Assembly (NCBI GenBank): GCA_020634795.1
Contig: JACKAZ010000020.1
Location: 1-29,304 of the forward strand
Origin: Ardenticatenales bacterium
GTDB lineage: Bacteria; Chloroflexota; Anaerolineae; Ardenticatenales; Ardenticatenaceae
DNA length: 29,304 nucleotides
Direction: 5' to 3'
The position numbers and the translations under genes were made by a program. This document shows positions 17,278 through 25,585 of the stretch, one piece after another; position 1 is the first letter of the stretch; every line of letters begins with the position of its first letter. The notes beneath the pieces are model-generated. The model searched no databases and was not told the DNA's origin. It worked only from the letters and a program-made list of their open reading frames with translations.

Positions 17278-17305
17278 ATCATAGCGGAATCAAGGGCGGT
17301 GACAA
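17278..17305 (-). promoter_or_regulatory. Sigma-70-like promoter of the 2-oxoacid dehydrogenase operon
   Basis: On the minus strand, TTGTCA (17305-17300) and TATGAT (17283-17278) are separated by 16 bp; each hexamer differs from consensus at one position. The predicted transcript starts near 17271, leaving a leader of about 68 nt with AGGAGG before the E1 alpha start. Confidence 0.6.
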
Positions 17306-17346
17306 GTGCGGGAAGGCGGATCACGTTTGGGGCATGGGGCATGGCG

Positions 17347-17388
17347 AATGGTGCATGGTGCATGGTGCATGGTGCATGGTGCATGGTG
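17347..17388. repeat. 7-bp simple repeat (CATGGTG) at the insertion-sequence target
   Basis: Five exact tandem units of CATGGTG (17354-17388) are preceded by AATGGTG. The same pattern resumes on the far side of the insertion sequence (ACATGGGGCATGGTGATG from 18720), so the insertion landed inside a degenerate CATGGTG tract. Confidence 0.88.
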
Positions 17389-17446
17389 ACCCGTCCTGAA
17401 TAAGATTGACAAAGAATGCCCCCATCACCATTAAGGACAGGTCAGG

Positions 17447-17791
17447 ATGAAAACCAAAATACCTCGCTATAGCCAAGCCTTCAAACGGCAGGTCGTCAGT
17501 GAATATGAAGCAGGCGCAAGTTGCCGTCACCTCCAGCAGAAGTATGGCATCGGCGGCTCCGACACCATCAACCGCTGGGTGCGCCAATTCAGCCGTCAAG
17601 GCTTACGCCAAGAACTCATGCGCATCCAACGTCCGGATGAACGCCATCAAATCAAGCTTGCCCAAGAGCGTATCCAACGCCTCGAGCAAGCCGTCAGCCA
17701 ACTGGCGCTGGACAAAATCTGTTTGCCGAGTTGGCTGAAGCCGAAATTTGCCAGTAGCCCGCTCCAAACAAAGATCGGCCGCAGATCATGA
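17447..17791 (+). pseudogene. IS3-family OrfA (helix-turn-helix subunit), probably frameshifted at its end
   Basis: The N-terminal 90 residues are good IS3 OrfA sequence: YSQAFKRQVVSEYEAGASCR, then YGIGGSDTINRWVRQFSRQG, then a leucine-zipper-like region (IKLAQERIQRLEQAVSQLAL). After LALDKIC, near 17721, the expected continuation (AELAEAEICQ) is found in the next frame. The present C-terminal 20 residues are therefore probably out of frame. It would bind the IS ends and fuse with OrfB by programmed frameshifting in an intact element. Confidence 0.7.
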
Positions 17792-17803
17792 AGCACGCCA
17801 GGA

Positions 17804-18663
17804 TAATCCCTCCGCCAGCACTATGCCATCAGCCAGCAGCAATTGCTCGCCGCGCTGGGCATCAGTCGCCAAGCCTACCATCCAGCGCCAACGCCAAAAC
17901 GCCGCGCCGCCTGCGAAGCGCTGGCGCTGAGATCGTGCGCCAAATCCGCCAGCACCACCCGCGCATGGGCACGCGCAAGCGACCATCTGCTCGGGAACGC
18001 CACTGCGCCATCGGGCGCGACCGCCTCTTCCGCCTGCTCAGCGAGCATGAGCTGCTGATTCAGCCTAAACGCAGCTATCGGCGCACGACCTACGCCGGTC
18101 TGTACCGCTGGCCCAATCTGCTGCCCGCGCTGCGTCTTGAGCGCGTCGGCCAACTGTGGGTCGCCGACATCACCTACCTCGCCACCGCAGACGGCTTCGC
18201 CTACTTGGCGCTGGTGACCGACTCCTACTCGCGCTACATCGTGGGCTACGATCTGTGTGCGAGTCTGGCCCTGGAAGGCGCCGCGCGCCCGCAGATGGCG
18301 CTTGACCACGCGCAGCATCCGCGGCAAGGCCTGATCCATCACAGCGATCATGGCGTGCAGTACACCGCGCGGCCCTACACCGATCTGTTGCAGGCCCATG
18401 GCCTGCGGCCCAGCATGGGCGCGGTGGCAACGCCCATGATAATGCCTGCCGAGCGCGTAATGGCATCCTCAAGCTCGAATACCTACGGATCAACAGTTCA
18501 GCGACTTGCGCCATGCCGAGCAGACGGTGGGCAAGCATCTGGCTCTAAACCACGAACGACCCCATCTCAACCTCGACATGCAGCGCCCGGCGCAGGTACA
18601 TTATGCCCCAGCTATCCCTTCCTTAAAGCAGCCGTTGGCTCAACGCACTACGAGGCCCGTTGC
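17804..18663 (+). pseudogene. IS3-family OrfB transposase (DDE), frameshifted
   Basis: The expected OrfB start (SLRQHYAISQQQLLAALGIS) lies in one frame. Near 17925 the similarity moves to another frame, which carries IRQHHPRMGTRK, LWVADITYLATADGFAYLAL (first D), and LIHHSDHGVQYTARPY (second D). Around 18425 it shifts again: the third acidic region (GNAHDNACRARNGILKLEYL) is found only after a further frame change, and there the catalytic glutamate position reads as R. At least two frameshifts plus a lost catalytic residue make this a dead transposase. Confidence 0.8.
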
Positions 18664-18721
18664 TAACTTTCCATAATCAGCTTGTGCGCCCTTTTTTTGT
18701 CAACGTATTTCAGGACTTGAC

Positions 18722-19009
18722 ATGGGGCATGGTGATGTGGTAGGTGCATAGGGGATGTTGGAATTGTATGACCGCACTGACAGGGTAAATCGAGCATCAA
18801 AGCATCGAGGGGGAGGGTTAAATATTGGACCGTTACACCCCCACACCCCTACACGTCAGCGCCCCCAGCGCCCCCAGCGCCCCTAGCTCCCCTAGCCCCC
18901 AGCTCCTAGCTCCCCCGCTCCCCCAGCTCCCCCAGCGCCTTCTTTCGTGGCACCGAGCGACTATAGAACACTGGGCAACAGTTGAGGGCACCCGATAAGT
19001 AAGAAACGC
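18722..19009. other. Intergenic region between the insertion sequence and modA, with a C-rich tract
   Basis: No gene seen. From about 18850 to 18940 the plus strand is a degenerate 10-bp repeat (AGCGCCCCC / AGCTCCCC) with eight or more runs of four or five C. The minus strand therefore has closely spaced G-runs that fit a G-quadruplex pattern. The rest is unremarkable. Confidence 0.75.
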
Positions 19010-19038
19010 TTGCTTGACGGTCGACCCACGCCTATGAT
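19010..19038 (+). promoter_or_regulatory. Possible promoter of modAB
   Basis: TTGCTT (19010-19015) and TATGAT (19033-19038) have a 17-bp spacer, placing a start about 24 bp before the modA ATG. The -35 hexamer is poor. I see no ModE-type palindrome or molybdenum-cofactor riboswitch around it. Confidence 0.4.
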
Positions 19039-19068
19039 CTGCCTTCGCGAAATTTCTCTGAGGTTCCT

Positions 19069-19857
19069 ATGAAACAACCGTTCCTTTGGCTCGCGCTGAT
19101 CGGCTGGATGCTGCTCGGCAGCGGCTGTGCGACCAGCGGCTCACCCTCAACAGGGTCGAATGCCGTGCGTGGCGACCTGTTGGTGGCGGCCGCTGGCAGC
19201 TTGCAAAACGCCTTCACCGAGCTGGGCACGGCCTATGAAGCGGCCCACCCCGGCCAAACGGTGACCTTCACCTTCACCTCCACCGGCAATTTGGCGAGCC
19301 AGATCGAGAACGGTGCCCCCTTCGATCTTTTTGCAGCCGCCGACAATGAAACGGTGGCCCGCCTTGCGTCGGAGGGGTTGATCCTGCCAGAGAGCGTGCA
19401 GCCCTACGGGCAGGGGCGGCTCGTCATGGTGGTGGACGAAGGCTCCATGCTGGCGCTGGGCGATCTGTCGGTGCTGCAAGATTCCCGCATCCGCCATGTT
19501 GCCATCGCCAACCCGGCGCACGCCCCCTACGGTGTGGCCGCGCAGCAGGCATTGGAGCGATCAGCGCTTTGGGCCGCGCTGGAACCGAAGCTGGTCATCG
19601 GAGAGACGGTGGGTCAAGCGGTGCAATTCGTGCAGAGTGGCAACGCGGAGATCGCGCTGACCGCGCTCTCCGTCGCCGATCTGCCGGAGCTACGGTGGGC
19701 AGCGGTCGATCCGACCCTGTATGAGCCGCTCGATCAATCGGTGGGCATCGTTGCAAGCAGCCAACAACAGCCGCTGGCGCAGCAGTTCATCGACTTTCTG
19801 CTCAGCGACGCGGGCCAGACGATCATGGCGAAGTATGGCTTCGCGGCCCCGCCGTGA
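19069..19857 (+). CDS. modA: Molybdate ABC transporter, periplasmic/lipoprotein binding protein ModA
   Basis: A 262-residue binding protein. The signal peptide (LALIGWMLLGSGC) has a cysteine at about position 20, so it is probably a lipoprotein. The mature part begins LLVAAAGSLQNAFTELGTAY, with ENGAPFDLFAAADNETVARL and the C-terminal LAQQFIDFLLSDAGQTIMAKYGF, all standard ModA features. The serine in AAGSL and the polar residues in the NGAPFD region belong to the oxyanion site of the family. It captures molybdate (or tungstate) and passes it to ModB. GAGGT lies before ATG 19069. The stop overlaps the modB GTG start (GTGA). Confidence 0.94.
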   Translation: MKQPFLWLALIGWMLLGSGCATSGSPSTGSNAVRGDLLVAAAGSLQNAFTELGTAYEAAHPGQTVTFTFTSTGNLASQIENGAPFDLFAAADNETVARLASEGLILPESVQPYGQGRLVMVVDEGSMLALGDLSVLQDSRIRHVAIANPAHAPYGVAAQQALERSALWAALEPKLVIGETVGQAVQFVQSGNAEIALTALSVADLPELRWAAVDPTLYEPLDQSVGIVASSQQQPLAQQFIDFLLSDAGQTIMAKYGFAAPP

Positions 19858-20510
19858 ACATCGCATGGGAACCGCTCTGGCTTTCGCTGCGGGTGTCGTC
19901 GTTGGCGACGTTGCTGGTGGCGCTGCTCGGCATCCCGTTGGCATGGCTCCTTGCGCGGCGGCGCTTTGCGGGCAAAGAGCTGCTCAATGCACTGACCACG
20001 TTGCCCCTTGTGATGCCGCCGACGGTGCTTGGCTATTACCTGTTGGTGGCATTGGGGGCGCAAAGTCCGCTCGGGCAATGGTTGGAACGCATCGGTCTTC
20101 CGGCGGTCTTTACGTGGCGGGGCGCGGTGATCGCCGCCGCCATCGCCTCCTTCCCGCTGATGGTGACAAGTGCGCGGGCCGGCTTCGAGGCGGTGGACGA
20201 GAGATTGGAAGGGGTGGCCCGCACGCTGGGCCGCTCCGACTTCTACATTTTCATTCGTGTCACGCTGCCGCTGGCCTGGCCCGCGCTGCTGGCGGGCACG
20301 GTGCTGGCCTTCGCCCGCGCGCTCGGCGACTTTGGGGCCACGCTGATGGTGGCGGGCAACATCCCCGGCCGCACCCAGACCGTCTCGATCTACATCTACG
20401 ATCTATTGCAGGCCAATCGGCGGGCCGAAACCAACCAGATGGTCTTGATCGTCACCGCCATCGCGGTGCTGCTGCTCGTCGTCGCGCAGTGGCTGGCACG
20501 GCGGAAATGA
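19854..20510 (+). CDS. modB: Molybdate ABC transporter permease ModB
   Basis: A 218-residue inner-membrane permease with about five helices. VTSARAGFEAVDERLEGVAR and TLGRSDFYIFIRVTLPLAWP form the EAA cytoplasmic loop, followed by the family-typical FARALGDFGATLMVAGNIPG and QTVSIYIYDLLQ. It starts at GTG 19854, overlapping the modA stop by 4 bp. It should form the channel for molybdate. No modC ATPase gene follows; the next gene is an RSH protein. The energising subunit must be encoded elsewhere or shared, unless the system is broken. Confidence 0.94.
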   Translation: MNIAWEPLWLSLRVSSLATLLVALLGIPLAWLLARRRFAGKELLNALTTLPLVMPPTVLGYYLLVALGAQSPLGQWLERIGLPAVFTWRGAVIAAAIASFPLMVTSARAGFEAVDERLEGVARTLGRSDFYIFIRVTLPLAWPALLAGTVLAFARALGDFGATLMVAGNIPGRTQTVSIYIYDLLQANRRAETNQMVLIVTAIAVLLLVVAQWLARRK

Positions 20511-20736
20511 GTTAGGACCCTTATGAGTTGTCCGTTGCGAATGCCTTGTAGGATTTCGAAAGATCAACGGGGGAGCAACGTAGGGCCTCATCCTCTCTTC
20601 TTGATTCGCGCTTTAACGGAGGTGTGTAAGCCTGTCAAGACCAGACTGTTGGACTTGTGCCTTGCCAATGCCTTGATGCGCTTTGCAAGTTCAAGGTGAA
20701 AGCAAAGCAATTCTGTATCTGTTTCGCTTCCAACGC
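20511..20736. other. Intergenic region upstream of the RSH promoter
   Basis: No gene is seen. Two stretches of about 53 bp (near 20528-20580 and 20652-20704) share an interrupted pattern (TTGYSCSTTGCSAATGCCTTG...AAGCAA), as if a segment was duplicated and has diverged. Confidence 0.4.
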
Positions 20737-20765
20737 TTGCCGCGCTCCGCGATGAATCGTATAAT
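20737..20765 (+). promoter_or_regulatory. Sigma-70-like promoter of the RelA/SpoT homologue
   Basis: TTGCCG (20737-20742) and a perfect TATAAT (20760-20765) have the ideal 17-bp spacer. Transcription should begin near 20772, giving a leader of about 99 nt that contains a strong hairpin with a T-run. Confidence 0.62.
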
Positions 20766-20793
20766 ATGCGCCTAACTTAGCCTGTTCCATAAC

Positions 20794-20833
20794 AGAGCGT
20801 CTCCTGCCATTCGATGGCAGCGGACGCTCTTTT
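20794..20833 (+). terminator. Terminator-like hairpin in the leader of the RelA/SpoT homologue (possible attenuator)
   Basis: AGAGCGTC and TGCCAT on the left arm pair with ATGGCA and GACGCTCT on the right, around a three-base TCG loop and one small internal mismatch. The stem runs straight into TCTTTT. It is 38 bp before the chosen start codon and downstream of a good promoter, so it would have to be read through for expression. Confidence 0.55.
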
Positions 20834-20870
20834 GCCCCCTTGCGGGTGCGATTTGCCTCGGAGCCTCCGT

Positions 20871-23072
20871 ATGAGTGACGATTTTAAGCAGCCGACCGAG
20901 CTGTTAGAGAAGCTGGTCCGCAACGTGTCGGCCTATGCCCCAAACGGGGCGGAGCGATTGCTGCGCGACGCTTTCCTGTTGGCCGAAGAGGCCCACCGCC
21001 CCCAAGTGCGGCGGACGGGCGAACCTTATGTCAACCATTGTCTGGAAACGGCCCTGATCCTTTCTGACCTGCAGTTGGAACCGCCCGTCATTGCGGCGGG
21101 GCTGCTGCACGACACGGTGGAAGATACCCCCGTCACGCTCGGACGGCTAGGAGAGGACTTTGGGGAGGAAGTGGCCCTATTGGTGGATGGGGTGACGAAG
21201 CTGGGGGCGATTGCCGAGGCCACGGGCAGCCGCAAGCGGGACATGGCACAAGCCCAAGCCGAGAACCTGCGCAAGCTCTTCTTGGCCATGAGCAAGGATG
21301 TTCGCGTGGTCCTGATCAAGCTGTCCGATCGTCTGCACAACATGCGAACGCTGCACGGCCACCGCCGCGAAAAGCAACTGCGTATTGCCCAGGAAACGAT
21401 GGATATTTACGCGCCGCTTGCCAACCGCTTGGGCATCTGGCAGCTCAAATGGCAATTGGAAGATTTGTGTTTGCGCTACTTGGAGCCTTCGGTCTACTTG
21501 GAGCTGTATTCCGGCCTCAACGAGGATCAGGAATCGAAGGATCGGTACCTCGAAGCGCTCAAGCGCGAGATCGCGGGGGTGCTACGCACCAACGGTATCG
21601 AGGCCACCATCACCAGCCGCTCCAAGCATATCTACAGCATCTATCGCAAGATGCGGCGCAAGGATCGGGACCTCGACCGTATCTTTGATGTGCGCGCTGT
21701 GCGAATCATCGTGAAGGACAAGGCGGCCTGCTATGCGACACTGGGGCTGGTGCATAGTATGTACAAGCCGATCTCGGGCGAGTTCGACGATTACATCGCC
21801 AACCCCAAGGCCAACAACTACCAATCGCTCCACACCGCACTCTTCGGCCCCGACAACAAGCCGGTCGAGGTACAGATCCGCGACGAAGAGATGCACCAGT
21901 ACGCCGAATATGGGGTCGCAGCCCACTGGCGCTACAAAGAGGGAACGCACCGCGACAATTACTTGGAAGAGCGCGTGCGGGTGATTCGTCAACTGCTGGA
22001 CATCCGGCCTGAAGATGACGAAGATTACATGGATTATGTGCGCGAAGAGGTTCACCCCGAGCGCGTCTTTGTGCTGACGCCCCGTGGCGATGTCAAAGAT
22101 ATGCCGTCGGGCGCGACGACGCTGGACTTTGCCTACTATGTTCACACCGACGTTGGCAATCATTATCGTGGCGCCATGGTGAACGGCAACATGGTCCCGT
22201 TGGGCTATGTGCTGCAAAACGGCGACCGGATCGAGATCATCACCAACAAACGGTCCACGCCCAGCCGCGATTGGCTCGACCCACGGCTGAACTACGCCAA
22301 CACCTCCCGCGCTCGGTCCAAGATCCGGGGTTGGTTCCGCAAGCAGGATCGCGAGGAAAACATTCGCGCTGGACGCGACCTGTTGGAGCGAGAATTGCGT
22401 CGGCTGGGGTTGCCGATGACCCTCGAGAAGGTGGTGAAGATCAGCCGCTTCGACAAGCTGGATGATCTGCTGGAATCGATCGGCGCGGGGGATACCGGCG
22501 CGCAGTCGCTGGCCGTGGCGCTGTTGGACGAGGTCAACGCGCAGAAAGAGCCGGCCAGCTTCACGGACGAAGTGGCGGCCTTCAACGAAAAGCAGCGGGC
22601 CGCGCTGAAGAGCGCCGGCGATGCGATGAGCATCGACATGGGCGATATCGATGGGCTACTCTTTCGCATGGCGGGCTGCTGCAACCCGGTGCCCGGCGAC
22701 ACCATCGTGGGCTACGTGACGCGAGGCGCGGGGCTGACCGTCCACAACGCGCAATGTGGCAACGTGCGCAAGTTCGACCCGGAACGGGTGATGGCGCTCA
22801 ACTGGAAGAGCAGTCGTGGGGAAGCGATGTTCCAAACGGGGGTACGCATCCTCGCCTTTGATCGCGACGGGCTGCTCCGTGACATCTTGGATGTGGTGGC
22901 GGACGAGCGGGTCAACATGCTTTCCGTCAACGCGCTGGGCAACACGGGGGACGGCGGGGCGATTGTCCATGTCATGTTGGAGGTTCACGACGCCGCACAG
23001 CTTTCCAAGATCATCGCCAAGATCAACCGGCTCCCCAACGTCGTCGAAGCCCATCGCTCGTCGCAGAGTTGA
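20871..23072 (+). CDS. RelA/SpoT homologue, (p)ppGpp synthetase/hydrolase
   Basis: A 733-residue long RSH protein controlling the stringent response. Domain order: HD hydrolase (about 50-200) with intact HDTVED (80-85) and LSDRLHNMRT (151-160); synthetase (about 245-360) with GEFDDYIANPKANNYQSLHT and EVQIRDEEMHQYAEYGVAAH; TGS (about 398-460); helical; zinc-finger/CRIS region (GCCNPVPGDTIVGYVTRGAG, HNAQC); and C-terminal ACT. The synthetase motif is EFDD (304-307), the form known from monofunctional RelA, while the hydrolase site looks intact. The start is ATG 20871 (MSDDFKQ) with GGAG seven bases upstream; the longer open frame begins inside the terminator-like hairpin. It is convergent with hflX, only 10 bp between stops. 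Confidence 0.96.
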   Translation: MSDDFKQPTELLEKLVRNVSAYAPNGAERLLRDAFLLAEEAHRPQVRRTGEPYVNHCLETALILSDLQLEPPVIAAGLLHDTVEDTPVTLGRLGEDFGEEVALLVDGVTKLGAIAEATGSRKRDMAQAQAENLRKLFLAMSKDVRVVLIKLSDRLHNMRTLHGHRREKQLRIAQETMDIYAPLANRLGIWQLKWQLEDLCLRYLEPSVYLELYSGLNEDQESKDRYLEALKREIAGVLRTNGIEATITSRSKHIYSIYRKMRRKDRDLDRIFDVRAVRIIVKDKAACYATLGLVHSMYKPISGEFDDYIANPKANNYQSLHTALFGPDNKPVEVQIRDEEMHQYAEYGVAAHWRYKEGTHRDNYLEERVRVIRQLLDIRPEDDEDYMDYVREEVHPERVFVLTPRGDVKDMPSGATTLDFAYYVHTDVGNHYRGAMVNGNMVPLGYVLQNGDRIEIITNKRSTPSRDWLDPRLNYANTSRARSKIRGWFRKQDREENIRAGRDLLERELRRLGLPMTLEKVVKISRFDKLDDLLESIGAGDTGAQSLAVALLDEVNAQKEPASFTDEVAAFNEKQRAALKSAGDAMSIDMGDIDGLLFRMAGCCNPVPGDTIVGYVTRGAGLTVHNAQCGNVRKFDPERVMALNWKSSRGEAMFQTGVRILAFDRDGLLRDILDVVADERVNMLSVNALGNTGDGGAIVHVMLEVHDAAQLSKIIAKINRLPNVVEAHRSSQS

Positions 23073-23082
23073 GACGGCGTTG

Positions 23083-24417
23083 CTACGACTCCACAGGTTC
23101 GACGATGTAACGCGCGAGACGCCCGGCGAGGCGCTGCGGCACAAACGCCCGTAAACTCGTGCCCTCCGCCTCGTGGGATTCCGCTTCCACCTGACCACGT
23201 TCATAGACCAAGCTCACCAGATCGCCGCGATCGTAGGGAATCTGGACCGTCACTTCCACCATCTGGCGGCGCAGCATCTCCTCGACCGCCGCCAACAGCG
23301 CGGGCACGCCGTCACCCGTGGCCGCGCTGACCAAGACGCTGTCCCCGTAACGCGATGCCTCCGCTTTGAAGAGGGCGAGCCGCTCGTTGGAAAGCAGGTC
23401 ACGCTTGTTCCACGCCATCAATTGGGGTCGCTCGCTCAGTTGCAGCGATTCCAGCACCTGCTCAACCGCGTCCATTTGACCGTCCGCCATCGGGTGAGCG
23501 ATGTCAACGACATGGAGAAGCAGATCAGCTTCAGCGATCTCTTCCAACGTGGCGCGGAAGGCGGCCACCAGGTTGGTTGGCAGCTTTTGGATAAAACCCA
23601 CCGTATCGGTGAACAAGACTTCTTGTCCTTCGGGCAACGTCACGCGGCGGGTGGTGGGGTCGAGCGTGGCGAAGAGCTTGTCTTCGGCCCGTACGGTCGC
23701 CCCACTGAGCGCGTTGAGCAGCGTCGATTTCCCCGCGTTGGTGTAGCCCACTAGGGCGATCACCGGCACCCCGGTGCGTTCGCGCCGCTGGCGGTACTGT
23801 TCGCGGTGACGGCGCACCCCATCCAGTTCATTCTTGATGTGGGCCACCTTGCGATTGATCTCGCGGCGGTCCACCTCGAGCTGGGTCTCACCGGGGCCGC
23901 GCAGCCCCACGCCGCCCGCGCCGCCCCGCGCCGCGCCACCGCCCGCTTGGCGGGCCAAGTGGGTCCACATGCGGGTCAGCCGCGGCAAGCGGTACTCGTA
24001 CTGGGCCAGTTCGACTTGAAGCTGCCCTTCGCGGGTGGCGGCATGTTGGGCAAAGATGTCGAGAATGAGCGCGGTGCGGTCAAGGACCCGCATCCCTTCG
24101 CCGAACGAACGCTCTAGATTGCGTTGCTGACCCGGCGACAACTCATCGTCAAAGATGACGACTGCGGCATTTTCAGCGATGGCCGCAGTTTTTACCTCGT
24201 CGACCTTGCCCGAGCCGATGTAGGTGGCCGGATGGGGCGACTCCAGCGCCTGGCTGCTCTGCCCCACGACGGTCAGCCCCGCCGTTTCAGCGAGACGACC
24301 CAGTTCGGCCAGCGAATCGTCGATGCTCCACAGCGCTTTCTCCGCGCTTTTCAGCGTCACACCGACGAGATAACAACGGCTTTCGCGCTGCATCTCGGGG
24401 ATATAATGGTCGGACAT
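23083..24417 (-). CDS. hflX: Ribosome-associated GTPase HflX
   Basis: A 444-residue GTPase that binds 50S/70S ribosomes and rescues or splits stalled ones after stress. The N-terminal HflX domain has ATYIGSGKVDEV (about 64-75) and DDELSPGQQRNLE. A glycine-rich linker and GLRGPGETQLEVDRR follow. The G domain has G1 GYTNAGKS (224-231), G3 DTVG (271-274), G4 NKRD (337-340) and SAATGDGV. After the G domain is a short extension ending in a basic, beta-rich tail. All motifs are present and the length is normal. It is transcribed toward the RSH gene. Both act in translation stress, although there is no operon between them. Confidence 0.96.
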   Translation of the reverse strand: MSDHYIPEMQRESRCYLVGVTLKSAEKALWSIDDSLAELGRLAETAGLTVVGQSSQALESPHPATYIGSGKVDEVKTAAIAENAAVVIFDDELSPGQQRNLERSFGEGMRVLDRTALILDIFAQHAATREGQLQVELAQYEYRLPRLTRMWTHLARQAGGGAARGGAGGVGLRGPGETQLEVDRREINRKVAHIKNELDGVRRHREQYRQRRERTGVPVIALVGYTNAGKSTLLNALSGATVRAEDKLFATLDPTTRRVTLPEGQEVLFTDTVGFIQKLPTNLVAAFRATLEEIAEADLLLHVVDIAHPMADGQMDAVEQVLESLQLSERPQLMAWNKRDLLSNERLALFKAEASRYGDSVLVSAATGDGVPALLAAVEEMLRRQMVEVTVQIPYDRGDLVSLVYERGQVEAESHEAEGTSLRAFVPQRLAGRLARYIVEPVES

Positions 24418-24709
24418 GGCTTATCGTTCGGCGCCCCTTCGATGGGTAGAAATCGGGTCGATGGGTAAGTATAGCCAAGAGGACGTTGGCTTGGAATTGA
24501 GGCGACAAAGAGGGATCGCTCACAGCGATAGGCGGCCCATTCCGCGGCTACTGAAGAGCGACGCGGGCCAGTGCCTGCCCGACCCGGTTCAGAAGGCGAA
24601 GATAACTTGGCGACTCCTTATGTTAAATCCTACACGCCTTGGACACCCTAAACCCCCAGTCCTACTGAATCCTTTTGTGACGTTGAATAACGAATACCGA
24701 ACAAGCTGA
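24418..24709. other. Intergenic region between hflX and the MoxR ATPase gene
   Basis: I see no gene. A TATACT-like -10 on the minus strand at 24468-24473 could belong to hflX, but the matching -35 is poor. No terminator is evident after the MoxR ATPase gene. Confidence 0.5.
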
Positions 24710-25585
24710 CTACAGCTCCGCCAACAGCCGCGCCACTTCCGCACCCTTCAACTGCTCGATATCGTCCTGATATTTGAGCAAGACCCCCAACGTATCGTTC
24801 ACCGCCTCCGTCGTCAGCGCATGTTGATCGAGCGCGACGAGCGCCATCGCCCAATCGAGCGTTTCGGCGACCCCGGGCAGCTTGTAGAGATCGAGCAGCC
24901 GCACACGCTGCACAAAGTTGACCAGTTGACGGCGGAGCGTTTCGGGCGCGTCCGGAACCTTGCGCGTGACGATCTCCAGCTCCTTTTGCGCAGTGGGATA
25001 GTTGACCCACTGATAGATACAGCGCCGCTTGAGGGCATCGTGGATTTCACGGGTGCGGTTGGAGGTGAGGAGAACGAGGGGCGGCGCCTCGGCCCGAATC
25101 GTGCCGATTTCGGGGATGGTGATTTGGAAATCCGACAGTAGCTCCAGCAAAAAAGCTTCAAACTCCTCGTCGGTACGATCCAGCTCGTCGATCAGCAAGA
25201 CCGGTGGCTTGCCCTCTGCGCCCAGTTCAATGGCTTGCAGCAAGGGTCGCTTGATGAGAAAGCGTTCGCCGAAAAGATCGGTCGTCTCGCCACGCGCCGC
25301 CCCCGCCTCCATCAGTCGGATGTGGAGCAGTTGGGCCTGGTAGTTCCATTCATAGATCGTGGTATTGACATCGAGGCCCTCGTAGCATTGCAACCGAATC
25401 AGCGGGCGATCCAGGACGGCCGCCAGCGTCTTGGCGACCTGGGTCTTGCCAACGCCCGCTTCCCCTTCCAGCAGCAGCGGTTTGTTGAGCTTCAGCGCCA
25501 AGAGCAGCGCCACCGCCAGCGCCCGATCCGCGACGTAATCGTGGCGCAGCAGGGCCTGTTCCACGGCGTTAACGCTGTTTAGCAT
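24710..25585 (-). CDS. MoxR-family AAA+ ATPase, CoxD-like
   Basis: A 291-residue MoxR-type AAA+ ATPase. Walker A is GEAGVGKT (41-48), Walker B VLLIDELDR (129-137), and sensor 1 LVLLTSNRTREIHDALKRRC. The start is ATG 25585; the open frame continues 49 codons upstream without homology. Its position after the CoxL- and CoxM-like genes on the same strand points to CoxD, the chaperone-like ATPase needed to build the copper-sulfur-molybdenum site of aerobic CO dehydrogenase in Oligotropha. The usual partner CoxE (VWA-domain protein) does not follow. It could also serve another molybdenum hydroxylase. The ATPase assignment is secure; the CoxD role is inferred from context. Confidence 0.88.
   Translation of the reverse strand: MLNSVNAVEQALLRHDYVADRALAVALLLALKLNKPLLLEGEAGVGKTQVAKTLAAVLDRPLIRLQCYEGLDVNTTIYEWNYQAQLLHIRLMEAGAARGETTDLFGERFLIKRPLLQAIELGAEGKPPVLLIDELDRTDEEFEAFLLELLSDFQITIPEIGTIRAEAPPLVLLTSNRTREIHDALKRRCIYQWVNYPTAQKELEIVTRKVPDAPETLRRQLVNFVQRVRLLDLYKLPGVAETLDWAMALVALDQHALTTEAVNDTLGVLLKYQDDIEQLKGAEVARLLAEL

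Larger units (their letters stand above)
17391..18717 (+). mobile_element. Decayed IS3-family insertion sequence, about 1.33 kb
   Basis: The left end has GTCCTGAATAAGATTGACAA from 17393. The right end, read in reverse, has GTCCTGAAATACGTTGACAA. Both are bordered by TGAC (17387-17390 and 18718-18721), a likely 4-bp target duplication. Inside are two partly overlapping reading regions of IS3 type: a helix-turn-helix OrfA and a DDE OrfB. OrfB is broken by frameshifts, so the copy is probably inactive. The exact outermost base of the inverted repeat is uncertain by one or two positions. Confidence 0.82.

Noticed and set aside
18960..19068. Molybdenum-cofactor riboswitch or ModE site before modA
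   Set aside because: No matching stem pattern or ModE-like palindrome could be seen.
24416..24709. Small plus-strand gene of 97 codons
   Set aside because: No ribosome site or family likeness; composition fits intergenic DNA.
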